Of a stretch of 64,000 nt of DNA, positions 48,003 through 57,900 are shown one piece after another. Numbering within the stretch: position 1 is the stretch's first letter; every line of letters starts with the position of its first letter. Origin of the DNA: Alloscardovia venturai (lineage in GTDB: Bacteria > Actinomycetota > Actinomycetes > Actinomycetales > Bifidobacteriaceae); the NCBI RefSeq assembly GCF_042676605.1, contig NZ_JBHTHQ010000022.1, positions 1 through 64,000 of the forward strand. The letters are read 5' to 3'. The translations under genes were made by a program, and so were the position numbers. The notes beneath the pieces are model-generated. The model had not been told where the DNA came from, did not search any database, and saw nothing but the letters and a program-made list of their open reading frames with translations.

Positions 48003-50888
48003 ATGCTAGAACTTAATATAGATGACGTTCTTGCGGTACTAGGGTCAGTACGCACGCATGTAATCGTCGTTGCGGTTGTATTAGTACTTGCGCTGATAGT
48101 AACGATTGCTGTCAATAAGAAAACGGTGAAAAATCTCGGTGCACGTAAACTCACGCATTCGGGAACATGGATTGTCGCAGTAATTGCAGCTATTGTGTCT
48201 GTTAATATGATGGTCCTTGGCCCACTGGAAAACGTAATTACGCTGGCCACAAGTCCAAAGCTTGCATTGAGCCAGAGCACGATTAAAAAGACAAATGATT
48301 TGGCTGTCAACATCGAGCGCGAAGGCATTGTGCTTTTGCAAAATAATGACAATGCTCTGCCAATTGAAAACCCTGGGAATATCAACGTATTTGGTTGGGC
48401 ATCCACGAACCCAATCTATGGTGGTACGGGTTCTGGTGCTCTTTCTGATGCTTATCCAACCACTTCCATTTTGGATTCGCTTAAGGATGCTGGCTTTAAA
48501 ACAAATCAAGAGCTGACGGATTTCTATACGCAGTATTCTACAAAGCGTGGTGAGATAGCAGTTACGCAAGCAGACTGGACTCTCCCAGAGCCTCCTGCAG
48601 CAAACTACACACAGTCGCTGATAGACAACGCTAAGAAATACTCGGACACAGCAGTTGTCGTGATCGGTCGCGTTGGCGGTGAAGGACTCGACCTTCCTAA
48701 GGATATGAATGCTGAGGGTGTGGTCTATAACAATAATTCGAACGATTATAAGGATTTTGAAGCCGGTCAGCATTATCTCGAGCTTGATCACACCGAGCGC
48801 GATATGCTCGATTTGGTAACGGAGAACTTTGATAAGGTCGTCCTTGTTTACAATGGCGCGAATGCGTTTGAAATGAGCTTCCTTAATGACTATCCACAGA
48901 TTAAGTCTGTGCTGTGGGCCCCTCATCCTGGTCAGGCAGGTTTCGCAGCTCTCGGTGAGATTATGAATGGTACGGTTAATCCGTCCGGTAAAACCGCGGA
49001 TACATTCGTGAAAGATTTAACGAAGACCCCAGCATTTAACAACGTCGATGATTTTAAGTATGACAATGCGAAGGAATTTGAGATTCAGTCTGCTCGCGGT
49101 CTGCGCTCCCCACGATTTGTCAACTACGTTGAGGGCATTTATGTTGGCTATCGTTTCTATGAAACAGCAGCTGATGAAGGTGCAATTAACTATGACGACG
49201 TGGTACAGTACCCATTCGGCTACGGTTTGAGCTACACCAATTTCGAGCAGAAGATGGGCGATGTTACCTACCAAAACGGTACCGTGTCCTTCGAAGTGAC
49301 TGTGACAAATACTGGTGACGCTAAGGGTAAGGACGTGGTCGAAGTCTATTCCAACCCTCCATACACTGAAGGTGGAATCGAGAAGGCAACCGCAAACCTC
49401 GTCAAGTTTGAAAAAACAAAGGAACTTGCTCCGGGACAGTCGCAGAAAATCTCGATTTCCTTCGACGATGATGACCTTGCATCATACGACTACAAGAACG
49501 CTAAGGCGTATGTCCTCGAAGCAGGTGACTATGGCATTTCTATTCGTCGTGACAGCCACCACATCATCGATACGAAGAATGTCAATGTAGCGCAGACGAT
49601 CACATATGATTCGAAGGCAAATGCTCATAATGGCGATGCTAAGGTTGCGACCAACACATTCGATGACGTTGCTGGAGATGTGAACTATCTGTCGCGTGCT
49701 AATAATTTTGCTAACTACACGCAGACGACTGCTGCTCCAGCAGATTTCACGATGAGTGATGCTGCGAAGGATGGTTTCTACAACAACGGCAATTACGATC
49801 CAAAGAAGTTTGATAAGAACACTGACAAGATGCCAACGACTGGTGCGAAGAACAATGTGCGCCTCGTCCAGCTTCGTGGAAAGTCTTATGACGATAAGTT
49901 GTGGGACAAGCTTCTCGATGAGCTTACCGTCGACGAGATGAATAATCTTATCGCAAACGGTGGCTACGGCAATGCGGCAATCGACTCTATCGGTAAGATT
50001 CGTATGTCTGATGTAGACGGCCCGGCTGCGTTAAAGGACAACTTCACAGGTGTGTCATCCATCGGTTTGCCTGCAAACATCGCGCTTGCGAACAGCTGGA
50101 ACCGTCAGCTTGCCGAAGATTATGGTAAGAACATCGGCCAAATGGCTCATGAACTTAATATCTCTGGTTGGTATGCTCCATCGATTAACATTCATCGCAG
50201 CGAGTTTGGCGGCCGCAACTTCGAGTACTTCTCTGAAGATCCAACTCTTACAGGAACTCTCTCTTCTGGTCAGGTCCTTGGTGCTGCCCAGTACGGCGTG
50301 TACGCGTTTACCAAGCATTTCGCTCTCAACGAGCAGGAAACTGAGCGTAATGGTCAGCTGCTCACATGGTCAAATGAGCAAGCAATCCGTGAGATTTACT
50401 TGAAGCCATTTGAGACCGTGGTCAAGTCTGCGAATAACGCGAAAGTCAAGTCCATTGCTATTATGAGCTCGTTCAATTACGTGGGTAATACGTATTCCAG
50501 TGCAAAGCTGGCGCTCAATCAGACGGTTTTGCGCGACGAGTGGGGATTCCGCGGAATGGTGGAGACCGACTACTTCGCAGGTCCAAATTATAGCTATCAA
50601 AATGCTGATCAGCTCATTCGCGGTGGCACAGACATCATGCTGGCTACGACGAAGACAACGAATTATGTGACCGATACCAGTGCTACGGCTGTCATTCAAA
50701 TGCGCCGTGCGGCACACAATATCCTGTATACCACAGTAAATTCGTGGCGTTATAAGGATGGTGAGCCAGGTGCTGGTTTGGAAGCATGGAAGATAGCGCT
50801 CATCGTTGCTGACGTTATCGTCGCGCTCGCATTGCTTGCCCTTGCATATGTTGCAATTCGTAGGTTTATGAAGCGTCGCGAGAACTAA
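48003..50888 (+). CDS. Membrane-anchored glycoside hydrolase family 3 enzyme with swapped domain order
   Basis: The 961-residue protein has two N-terminal hydrophobic segments (VIVVAVVLVLALIVTIAV and WIVAVIAAIVSVNMMVL) and one at the C-terminus (ALIVADVIVALALLALAYVA) before a basic tail. Between them the usual GH3 order is inverted. The alpha/beta sandwich domain comes first, with the likely acid/base Glu227 in RVGGEGLDLP. A fibronectin-like domain follows after YPFGYGLSYTNFEQ. The TIM-barrel-like domain comes last, with nucleophile Asp856 in GMVETDYFAG. Enzymes of this build cleave beta-glucosides, xylosides or N-acetylhexosamines. A surface-bound enzyme could release sugars for uptake. No sugar transporter adjoins. 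The glycan substrate is not deducible. Confidence 0.85.
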   Translation: MLELNIDDVLAVLGSVRTHVIVVAVVLVLALIVTIAVNKKTVKNLGARKLTHSGTWIVAVIAAIVSVNMMVLGPLENVITLATSPKLALSQSTIKKTNDLAVNIEREGIVLLQNNDNALPIENPGNINVFGWASTNPIYGGTGSGALSDAYPTTSILDSLKDAGFKTNQELTDFYTQYSTKRGEIAVTQADWTLPEPPAANYTQSLIDNAKKYSDTAVVVIGRVGGEGLDLPKDMNAEGVVYNNNSNDYKDFEAGQHYLELDHTERDMLDLVTENFDKVVLVYNGANAFEMSFLNDYPQIKSVLWAPHPGQAGFAALGEIMNGTVNPSGKTADTFVKDLTKTPAFNNVDDFKYDNAKEFEIQSARGLRSPRFVNYVEGIYVGYRFYETAADEGAINYDDVVQYPFGYGLSYTNFEQKMGDVTYQNGTVSFEVTVTNTGDAKGKDVVEVYSNPPYTEGGIEKATANLVKFEKTKELAPGQSQKISISFDDDDLASYDYKNAKAYVLEAGDYGISIRRDSHHIIDTKNVNVAQTITYDSKANAHNGDAKVATNTFDDVAGDVNYLSRANNFANYTQTTAAPADFTMSDAAKDGFYNNGNYDPKKFDKNTDKMPTTGAKNNVRLVQLRGKSYDDKLWDKLLDELTVDEMNNLIANGGYGNAAIDSIGKIRMSDVDGPAALKDNFTGVSSIGLPANIALANSWNRQLAEDYGKNIGQMAHELNISGWYAPSINIHRSEFGGRNFEYFSEDPTLTGTLSSGQVLGAAQYGVYAFTKHFALNEQETERNGQLLTWSNEQAIREIYLKPFETVVKSANNAKVKSIAIMSSFNYVGNTYSSAKLALNQTVLRDEWGFRGMVETDYFAGPNYSYQNADQLIRGGTDIMLATTKTTNYVTDTSATAVIQMRRAAHNILYTTVNSWRYKDGEPGAGLEAWKIALIVADVIVALALLALAYVAIRRFMKRREN

Positions 50889-50966
50889 GGCTGCCAAAGA
50901 GGTGAGCTGGTAAAACCGGCAAGAGCTAAAGTATCAAGCACGCGGATAAAACCGCTGGCAGTGCAC

Positions 50967-51005
50967 AATTTCCCCGTATAAGTTTTGAACTTGTGCGGGG
51001 AAATT
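50967..51005 (+). terminator. Hairpin terminator of the GH3 gene
   Basis: aatttccccg at 50967-50976 pairs with cggggaaatt at 50996-51005, and the stem continues to about 17 bp around a tttga loop. No clear T tract follows, so termination may be partial. Confidence 0.65.
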
Positions 51006-51143
51006 CGTCTGCGAGTGGGCGTAGGGACGACCGGTGGAGTAGCGAAGCTCTCGCCGGTCTACAAAGCGCCATCCTCACTAAACGCCACCCTAAGAAAACG
51101 CCGACACGCCGTCAAGAAAAGCCAAAAATATAGCAGAAATTAT

Positions 51144-51172
51144 TTGACTTTTGCATCGAAAATCAATAAAAT
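51144..51172 (+). promoter_or_regulatory. Promoter of rpoBC
   Basis: TTGACT at 51144-51149 and TAAAAT at 51167-51172 are exactly 17 bases apart. It is the best promoter in the gap and lies about 130 bases before rpoB. Confidence 0.78.
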
Positions 51173-51303
51173 AGAAAAGTTAAAACTTGTGTCATATTGC
51201 GGGCATGGGCGCAAAGCGATGGCATGAGTGTAAATAGTGGCATCTGCCATACGCTTTGATTATATAAATTATTCACATTACAGCGAATGGTAAGGAATTC
51301 CCC

Positions 51304-54300
51304 TTGGCTGCTAAAAAAAGCAATAGTGCAGTAGCGGTGATCGCGCGCGCAGATGAGAATGATATCAAGCTGCGCAAGGCTACTGACCGCGTTAATTTCG
51401 GCTCTATTCGTGAGCCTATCGAGGTGCCAGATCTCCTTGGCGTGCAGACCGATAGCTTTGACTGGCTTATCGGCAACGAACGTTGGAAGGCACGCGTAGC
51501 TGAAGATGAGAAGAACGGCACTTTTACTGTTCCTCGCGTATCTGGCTTGGATGAAGTTTTCAGTGAAATTTCTCCTATCGAGAACTTCGCGCAGACTATG
51601 TCCTTGAGCTTCTCAGACCCATACTTTGAGGAGCCACGTCACACCGTTCAGGAGTGCAAGGAAAAGGATTATACCTACTCTGCACCTCTGTACGTCAATG
51701 CAGAATTTACTAATTACGAAACAGGCGAGATCAAGTCTCAGACTGTCTTCATGGGTGACTTCCCATTGCAGACGCCACATGGCACATTCATCATCGGTGG
51801 TACTGAGCGTGTCATCGTATCTCAGCTCGTGCGTTCTCCTGGCGTGTACTTTGACCGTCAGGCTGTGCAGGCTTCCGACAAGGAAGTCTTTGGCGCAAAG
51901 ATTATCCCAAGCCGCGGTGCTTGGCTTGAATTTGAAATTGACAAGCGAGACGTTCTTGGCGTGCGCATCGACCGTAAGCGTAAGCAGTCAGCTATTGTCT
52001 TCCTTCAGGCTATCGGCATGACGAAGGATGAGATTGCTCAGTCCTTCAAGGATTACCCTCTCGTCATGGAAGCGCTCAAGGAAGAGAAGATTGAAGGTCA
52101 GGAAGCTGCTCTCGTAGAGCTCTACCACAAGATTCGTCCAAACGATGCAGCTACTGCTGAGGCTGGGCGTAATTTGCTTGACTCCTTCTACTTCAACACT
52201 AAGCGTTACGACTTGGCTCGTGTGGGTCGCTATAAGATTAACCGCAAGCTCGGTCTTGAAAGCGATGTCAACGATCGTTCTCTCTCTCGCGAAGACATCA
52301 TCGCAACTATCAAGTACTTGGTAAGCCTCCACGCAGGTGAAAGCACTTTCAAGGGCATGCGCAATGGCGAGCCTGTTGAGCTTCGCGTAGATGTAGACGA
52401 TATCGATCACTTCGGCAACCGTCGTATCCGCCAGGTCGGTGAACTCATCCAGAACCAGCTTCGTACGGGTCTGTCCCGCATGGAGCGTGTGGTTCGTGAG
52501 CGTATGACCACTCAGGATGCTGAAGCAATTACTCCACAGTCCTTGCTTAATATCCGTCCAGTATCTGCCACTATCAAGGAGTTCTTCGGTACATCCCAGC
52601 TCTCCCAGTTTATGGATCAGAACAATCCACTTGCAGGTGTGACAAACAAGCGTCGTCTCTCTGCGTTGGGTCCTGGTGGTCTGTCCCGTGACCGCGCTTC
52701 CATGGAAGTGCGAGACGTACATCAGTCTCACTTCGGTCGTATGTGCCCAATCGAATCTCCTGAAGGTCCAAACATTGGTTTGATTGGTTCTCTTGCAACC
52801 TTCGGTCGTGTCAATCCATTTGGTTTTATTGAGACTCCATACCGCAAGGTCGTCGATGGACAGGTCACTAATGACGTCGTGTACATGACTGCGGATCAGG
52901 AATCTGAGCACTTCATCGCACAGGCAAATCAGAAGCTTGACGCTGATGGCAAGTTCCTTACGCAGGAAGCTCTCGTTCGAGATGCGAACGCAGAAGCAGA
53001 GGATGTTCCGGTATCAAACGTTGACTACATGGATGTTTCTCCTCGTCAGATGGTCTCAGTCGGTGCTTCCTTGATTCCATTCTTGGAGCATGATGAAGGT
53101 CACCGTGCATTGATGGGCGCTAACATGCAGCGTCAGGCTGTCCCATTGATTAAGTCTGAGCGACCACTCGTTGGTACAGGTTCTGAATGGCGTACAGCAG
53201 TAGATTCTGGCGATGTCGTCAAGGCTGAGAAGGATGGCGTAGTTATCTATGTGTCCGCAGATCTCATCCGCACGATGAATGACGACGGCTCACAGTCTTC
53301 TTACAAGCTCGTTAAGTTCCAGCGCTCAAACCAGACTACGTGCTACAACCAGGTGCCACTCGTCAACGAGGGTGATCGCGTAGAAGTTGGTTCTGTCTTG
53401 GCTGACGGTCCTGCGACTGATCAGGGTGAACTTGCTTTGGGTAAGAACCTTCTCGTCGCATTCATGCCGTGGAACGGCTACAACTACGAAGATGCAATCA
53501 TCATCTCCCAGCGTTTGGTTCGTGATGATACTTTGTCTTCTATTCACATCGAAGAGTATGAAATCGATGCACGCGAGACTAAGCTCGGTGCAGAAGAGAT
53601 TACTCGTGATCTTCCAAACGTAGGTGAAGACGCTATCGCTGACCTCGATGATCGAGGCATCATTCGCATCGGCGCTGAGGTGGAGCCAGGCGACATCTTA
53701 GTAGGTAAGGTAACGCCTAAGGGTGAGACTGAGCTTACACCAGAAGAGCGCTTACTTCGCGCAATCTTCGGTGAGAAGAGCCGCGAAGTACGCGATACAT
53801 CTTTGCGCGTGCCTCACGGTGAGTCCGGTACCGTTATCGGTATTAAGGAAATCACTCGTGAAGATGCAGCGGAAGACGGCGATGAGCTTCCAACAGGCGT
53901 CAACCACATGATTCGCGTCTATATCGCTCAGCATCGCAAGATTACTCAGGGTGATAAGCTCGCTGGACGCCATGGAAATAAGGGCGTCATCTCCCGCATT
54001 CTCCCAGAAGAGGACATGCCATTCCTCGCAGATGGTACACCGGTCGATATCATGCTCAACCCATTGGGTGTGCCTTCTCGAATGAATGTCGGTCAGGTAC
54101 TCGAGTTCCACCTTGGCTGGATTGCAAAGTCTGGTTGGGATATCTCTCTCGATCCAAACTTGGAAGCTGAGTGGAAGAAGTACATTCCTGAAGGTGCTGA
54201 GAAAGGCGAGCCTGGCACTCCAGTAGCTACTCCAGTGTTTGACGGTGTCAAGCCAGATGTTCTCAACGGTTTGCTCCATACCACCCTTCCAAACCGCGAT

Positions 54301-54873
54301 GGTGACCACATGGTCGGCGGCGACGGTAAGGCACAGCTCTTCGATGGGCGTACGGGTGAACCATTCGGCAAGCCAATTTCTGTGGGCTACATGTATATGC
54401 TAAAGCTCCACCACTTGGTAGACGACAAGATTCACGCACGTTCTACGGGTCCTTACTCCATGATTACTCAGCAGCCACTCGGTGGTAAGGCACAGTTTGG
54501 TGGCCAGCGCTTCGGTGAAATGGAAGTTTGGGCTCTTGAAGCATACGGTGCAGCACACACATTGCACGAAATGATGACTGTAAAGTCTGATGACGTGGAC
54601 GGTCGCGTACGCGTTTACGGTGCAATTGTGAAGGGCGAAAACTTGCCTGCTGCTGGTATCCCAGAATCCTTCAAGGTTCTGCTCAAGGAAATGCAGTCTC
54701 TGTCTCTTAACGTCGAAGTTTTGAACGCTGAAGGCGTAGCAATCGACATGAAGGAAGAAGACGGTGACCCAGTTTCCGCTACGGATGATCTCGGCTTCAA
54801 TATCGGATCTCGCCCAGATGCTTCTGCAGGTTTTGAAGAGCCAGCAGCAGTGGACCAGTTCCAAGCAGAGTAA
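51304..54873 (+). CDS. rpoB: RNA polymerase beta subunit
   Basis: The beta subunit (1189 residues) forms one side of the polymerase cleft and binds rifampicin. The TTG start at 51304 is preceded by aaggaa and gives the expected N-terminus. The rifampicin region is visible as FGTSQLSQFMDQNNPLAG, followed by VTNKRRLSALGPGGL. Residue 448 is Asn (codon 52645-52647) where E. coli has His526. Other landmarks are GRMCPIESPEGPNIGLIGSL and GDKLAGRHGNKGVIS. It is followed by rpoC after 44 bases. Confidence 0.97.
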   Translation: MAAKKSNSAVAVIARADENDIKLRKATDRVNFGSIREPIEVPDLLGVQTDSFDWLIGNERWKARVAEDEKNGTFTVPRVSGLDEVFSEISPIENFAQTMSLSFSDPYFEEPRHTVQECKEKDYTYSAPLYVNAEFTNYETGEIKSQTVFMGDFPLQTPHGTFIIGGTERVIVSQLVRSPGVYFDRQAVQASDKEVFGAKIIPSRGAWLEFEIDKRDVLGVRIDRKRKQSAIVFLQAIGMTKDEIAQSFKDYPLVMEALKEEKIEGQEAALVELYHKIRPNDAATAEAGRNLLDSFYFNTKRYDLARVGRYKINRKLGLESDVNDRSLSREDIIATIKYLVSLHAGESTFKGMRNGEPVELRVDVDDIDHFGNRRIRQVGELIQNQLRTGLSRMERVVRERMTTQDAEAITPQSLLNIRPVSATIKEFFGTSQLSQFMDQNNPLAGVTNKRRLSALGPGGLSRDRASMEVRDVHQSHFGRMCPIESPEGPNIGLIGSLATFGRVNPFGFIETPYRKVVDGQVTNDVVYMTADQESEHFIAQANQKLDADGKFLTQEALVRDANAEAEDVPVSNVDYMDVSPRQMVSVGASLIPFLEHDEGHRALMGANMQRQAVPLIKSERPLVGTGSEWRTAVDSGDVVKAEKDGVVIYVSADLIRTMNDDGSQSSYKLVKFQRSNQTTCYNQVPLVNEGDRVEVGSVLADGPATDQGELALGKNLLVAFMPWNGYNYEDAIIISQRLVRDDTLSSIHIEEYEIDARETKLGAEEITRDLPNVGEDAIADLDDRGIIRIGAEVEPGDILVGKVTPKGETELTPEERLLRAIFGEKSREVRDTSLRVPHGESGTVIGIKEITREDAAEDGDELPTGVNHMIRVYIAQHRKITQGDKLAGRHGNKGVISRILPEEDMPFLADGTPVDIMLNPLGVPSRMNVGQVLEFHLGWIAKSGWDISLDPNLEAEWKKYIPEGAEKGEPGTPVATPVFDGVKPDVLNGLLHTTLPNRDGDHMVGGDGKAQLFDGRTGEPFGKPISVGYMYMLKLHHLVDDKIHARSTGPYSMITQQPLGGKAQFGGQRFGEMEVWALEAYGAAHTLHEMMTVKSDDVDGRVRVYGAIVKGENLPAAGIPESFKVLLKEMQSLSLNVEVLNAEGVAIDMKEEDGDPVSATDDLGFNIGSRPDASAGFEEPAAVDQFQAE

Positions 54874-54917
54874 TTGAGTTTAAGTAGACTTACAGGAATT
54901 TAAAGACAGGAAATTAA

Positions 54918-57900
54918 ATGCTTGATGTAAATGCATTTGATCAAGTTCGAATTGGTTTGGCAACTGCTGACGATATTCGTAGCTGGTCCCATGGCGAAGT
55001 GAAGAAGCCAGAGACCATTAATTACCGTACCTTGAAGCCTGAGAAGGACGGCCTGTTCGGCGAGCAGATTTTCGGACCTACTCGCGACTGGGAGTGCGCA
55101 TGTGGTAAGTACAAGCGCGTTCGTTTCAAGGGCATCGTATGCGAGCGTTGCGGTGTAGAAGTCACGCGTTCTCGCGTACGCCGCGAACGCATGGGACACA
55201 TCGAATTGGCAGCACCAGTAACTCACATCTGGTTCTTCAAAGGTGTTCCGTCCCGCTTAGGTTACCTTCTTGACATCTCTCCAAAGGATCTCGAAAAGGT
55301 TATCTACTTCGCTGCATATATGGTCACGAAGGTTGACGAAGAAGCTCGTCACAAGGACATGCCAGATTTGCAGGATGAGTTTGATGTAGAAATCGATCGC
55401 CTTGTCAAGCGTCGCGATAATGAACTTGATGCTCGTGCGAAGAAACTCGAAGAGGACATGGCTGAGATTGAAGCTGAGGGCGGCAAGTCCCCAGCGAAGG
55501 CAAAGCTTCGTAACTCCGCCGAGCGTGAGCTGAAGAACATCCGCCAGAAGTATGATGACGAAATTGCTCGTCTCAACGCTGTGTGGGATAAGTTCAACTC
55601 TTTGAAGCCTGGCGATATGGAAGGCGATGTCGACCTTTGGCGTGAGATGGAAGATCGCTATGGCGATTACTTCGAAGGCTGCATGGGTGCTGAGGCAATC
55701 CGCCAGCGTTTGCTTGACTTCGACCTCGCAGCTGCTACTGAAGAGCTTCAGGAGCAAATTGCTACGGGTACTGCACAGAAGAAGGCTCGCGCTTTGAAGC
55801 GTTTGAAGGTAGTTCGCTCCTTCGTTGAGACCGGCAAGTCCCCAGCTGCAATGGTTCTGGATGTCATTCCAGTAATCCCACCAGATCTTCGCCCAATGGT
55901 TCAGCTCGACGGTGGTCGCTTTGCTACCTCTGATTTGAACGATTTGTATCGTCGTGTGATTAATCGTAATAATCGCTTGAAGCGACTCATCGAGCTTGGC
56001 GCTCCTGAGATTATGCTGAACAACGAAAAGCGCATGCTTCAGGAAGCGGTGGATTCCCTCTTCGACAATGGTCGTCGTGGTCGTCCAGTCACCGGTGCAT
56101 CTAACCGTCCACTCAAGTCCTTGTCCGACATGCTCAAGGGCAAGCAGGGTCGATTCCGCCAGAACTTGCTTGGTAAGCGCGTAGATTATTCTGGTCGTTC
56201 CGTTATCGTGGTTGGTCCATCCTTGCGTATGCACCAGTGCGGTTTGCCAAAGTCTATGGCGTTGGAGCTCTTCAAACCATTCGTCATCAAGCGTTTGGTA
56301 GACAAGGGTTACTCTCAGAATATGAAGAGCGCAAAGCGTCTTGTAGACCGCGGTGACGTAGCAGTGTGGGACGTGCTTGAAGAGGTAATTTCTGAGCATC
56401 CAGTACTGCTCAACCGTGCACCTACGCTTCACCGTTTGGGTATTCAGGCGTTTGAGCCAGTACTCGTAGAAGGTAAGGCAATTCATCTTCCACCACTTGC
56501 TTGTGCAGCATTCAACGCTGACTTCGATGGTGATCAGATGGCAGTCCACTTGCCATTATCTGCGGAAGCTCAGGCTGAAGCACGTACACTCATGATGGGC
56601 TCGGACAACATCCTGAAGCCAGCAGATGGCCACACAGTAACCATGCCTTCTCAGGATATGATCATCGGTTTGTACTACTTGTCTACAGTCGTTAAGGGTG
56701 CAAAGGGTCAAGGTCGCGTGTTTAGCTCCATGGCTGAGGCACGTATGGCTCTCGACTTGCACGAGATTGACATGCAGGCAGAAGTATTGATTCGTCAGCC
56801 AAAGGACTTTGTCCTGCCAACGAATTGGCAGCCACGCGAGATTGAAGTAGTGACCCCAACTGAAGGTGGCATTACCGTTGCTAAGGAAGAACGTTTCGCA
56901 GATGGAAGCATTCTCTTTGCGACATCCTATGGTCGTATGCTTTTCAACGAGACTTTGCCAGTCGATTACCCGTTCATCAATGAACAGGTAGCAAAGGGTA
57001 AGCTCTCAAGCATCGTCGATGACATCGCATCACGTTACTCCACTCAGCAAGTAGCAGCGACCCTTGATGCGTTGAAAGATCTCGGCTTTACTCGTGCACC
57101 ATGGTCAGGCGTTACTATGGCGTTCTCCGATATCGTGGCACCAAGCAACCATCAGGAGATTGTTGCGAGCTACGAAGAGCAGGCTCGTAAGGTCAACAGC
57201 CAGTATGATATGGGCCTTCTGACTGACGAAGAGCGTAAGCAGGAGCTCATCGGCCTGTGGACTGAGTGCACCGATAAGGTGGCTGAGGCAATGCAGGCAA
57301 ACTTCCATGATGACAACAATGTGAACATCATGGTTCAGTCTGGTGCTCGCGGTAACTGGATGCAGATTCGTCAGATTGCTGGTATGCGTGGTCTCGTGGC
57401 GGACCCTAAGGGTGAAACCATTGCGCGACCAGTGAAGTCTAACTATCGCGATGGCTTGTCTGTGCTTGAGTACTTCATCTCTCAGCACGGTGCACGTAAG
57501 GGTCTGGCTGATACTGCACTTCGTACTGCAGAATCTGGTTACTTGACTCGTCGTCTTGTGGACGTTTCCCAGGACGTTATCGTCCGTAAGCTCGACTGTG
57601 GCACAAAGCATGGCTTGCCGATGACTGTTGCTGAGCGCGATGAAAACGGTAACCTCGTTCTTGTTAAGAATGCTGATGGTGGTCCATACACTCGTATTCT
57701 CGCTGCAGACGTGCTTGACCCTGCTGATGGCAAGACCGTTCTCTACAAGCGCGGCGATGCTCTTTCTATGGATGTCTTGAACGACTTGGTAGCGCATGGT
57801 GTAGAGACCGTTTCTGGTCGTTCTGTACTGACCTGCGAATCCAAGGATGGCGTGTGCGCGATGTGCTATGGCTGGTCCATGGCTACAAACAAGCTCGTCG

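Larger units (their letters stand above)
50889..51303 (+). promoter_or_regulatory. Terminator, promoter and leader region before rpoB
   Basis: This 415-base gap has no supported gene. It begins with the terminator-like hairpin of the GH3 gene. A second hairpin, accgg at 51030-51034 with ccggt at 51054-51058 around gag-agcgaagctc, follows. The rpoB promoter lies at 51144-51172, leaving an AT-rich leader of about 125 bases. aaggaa precedes the TTG start. Confidence 0.6.
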
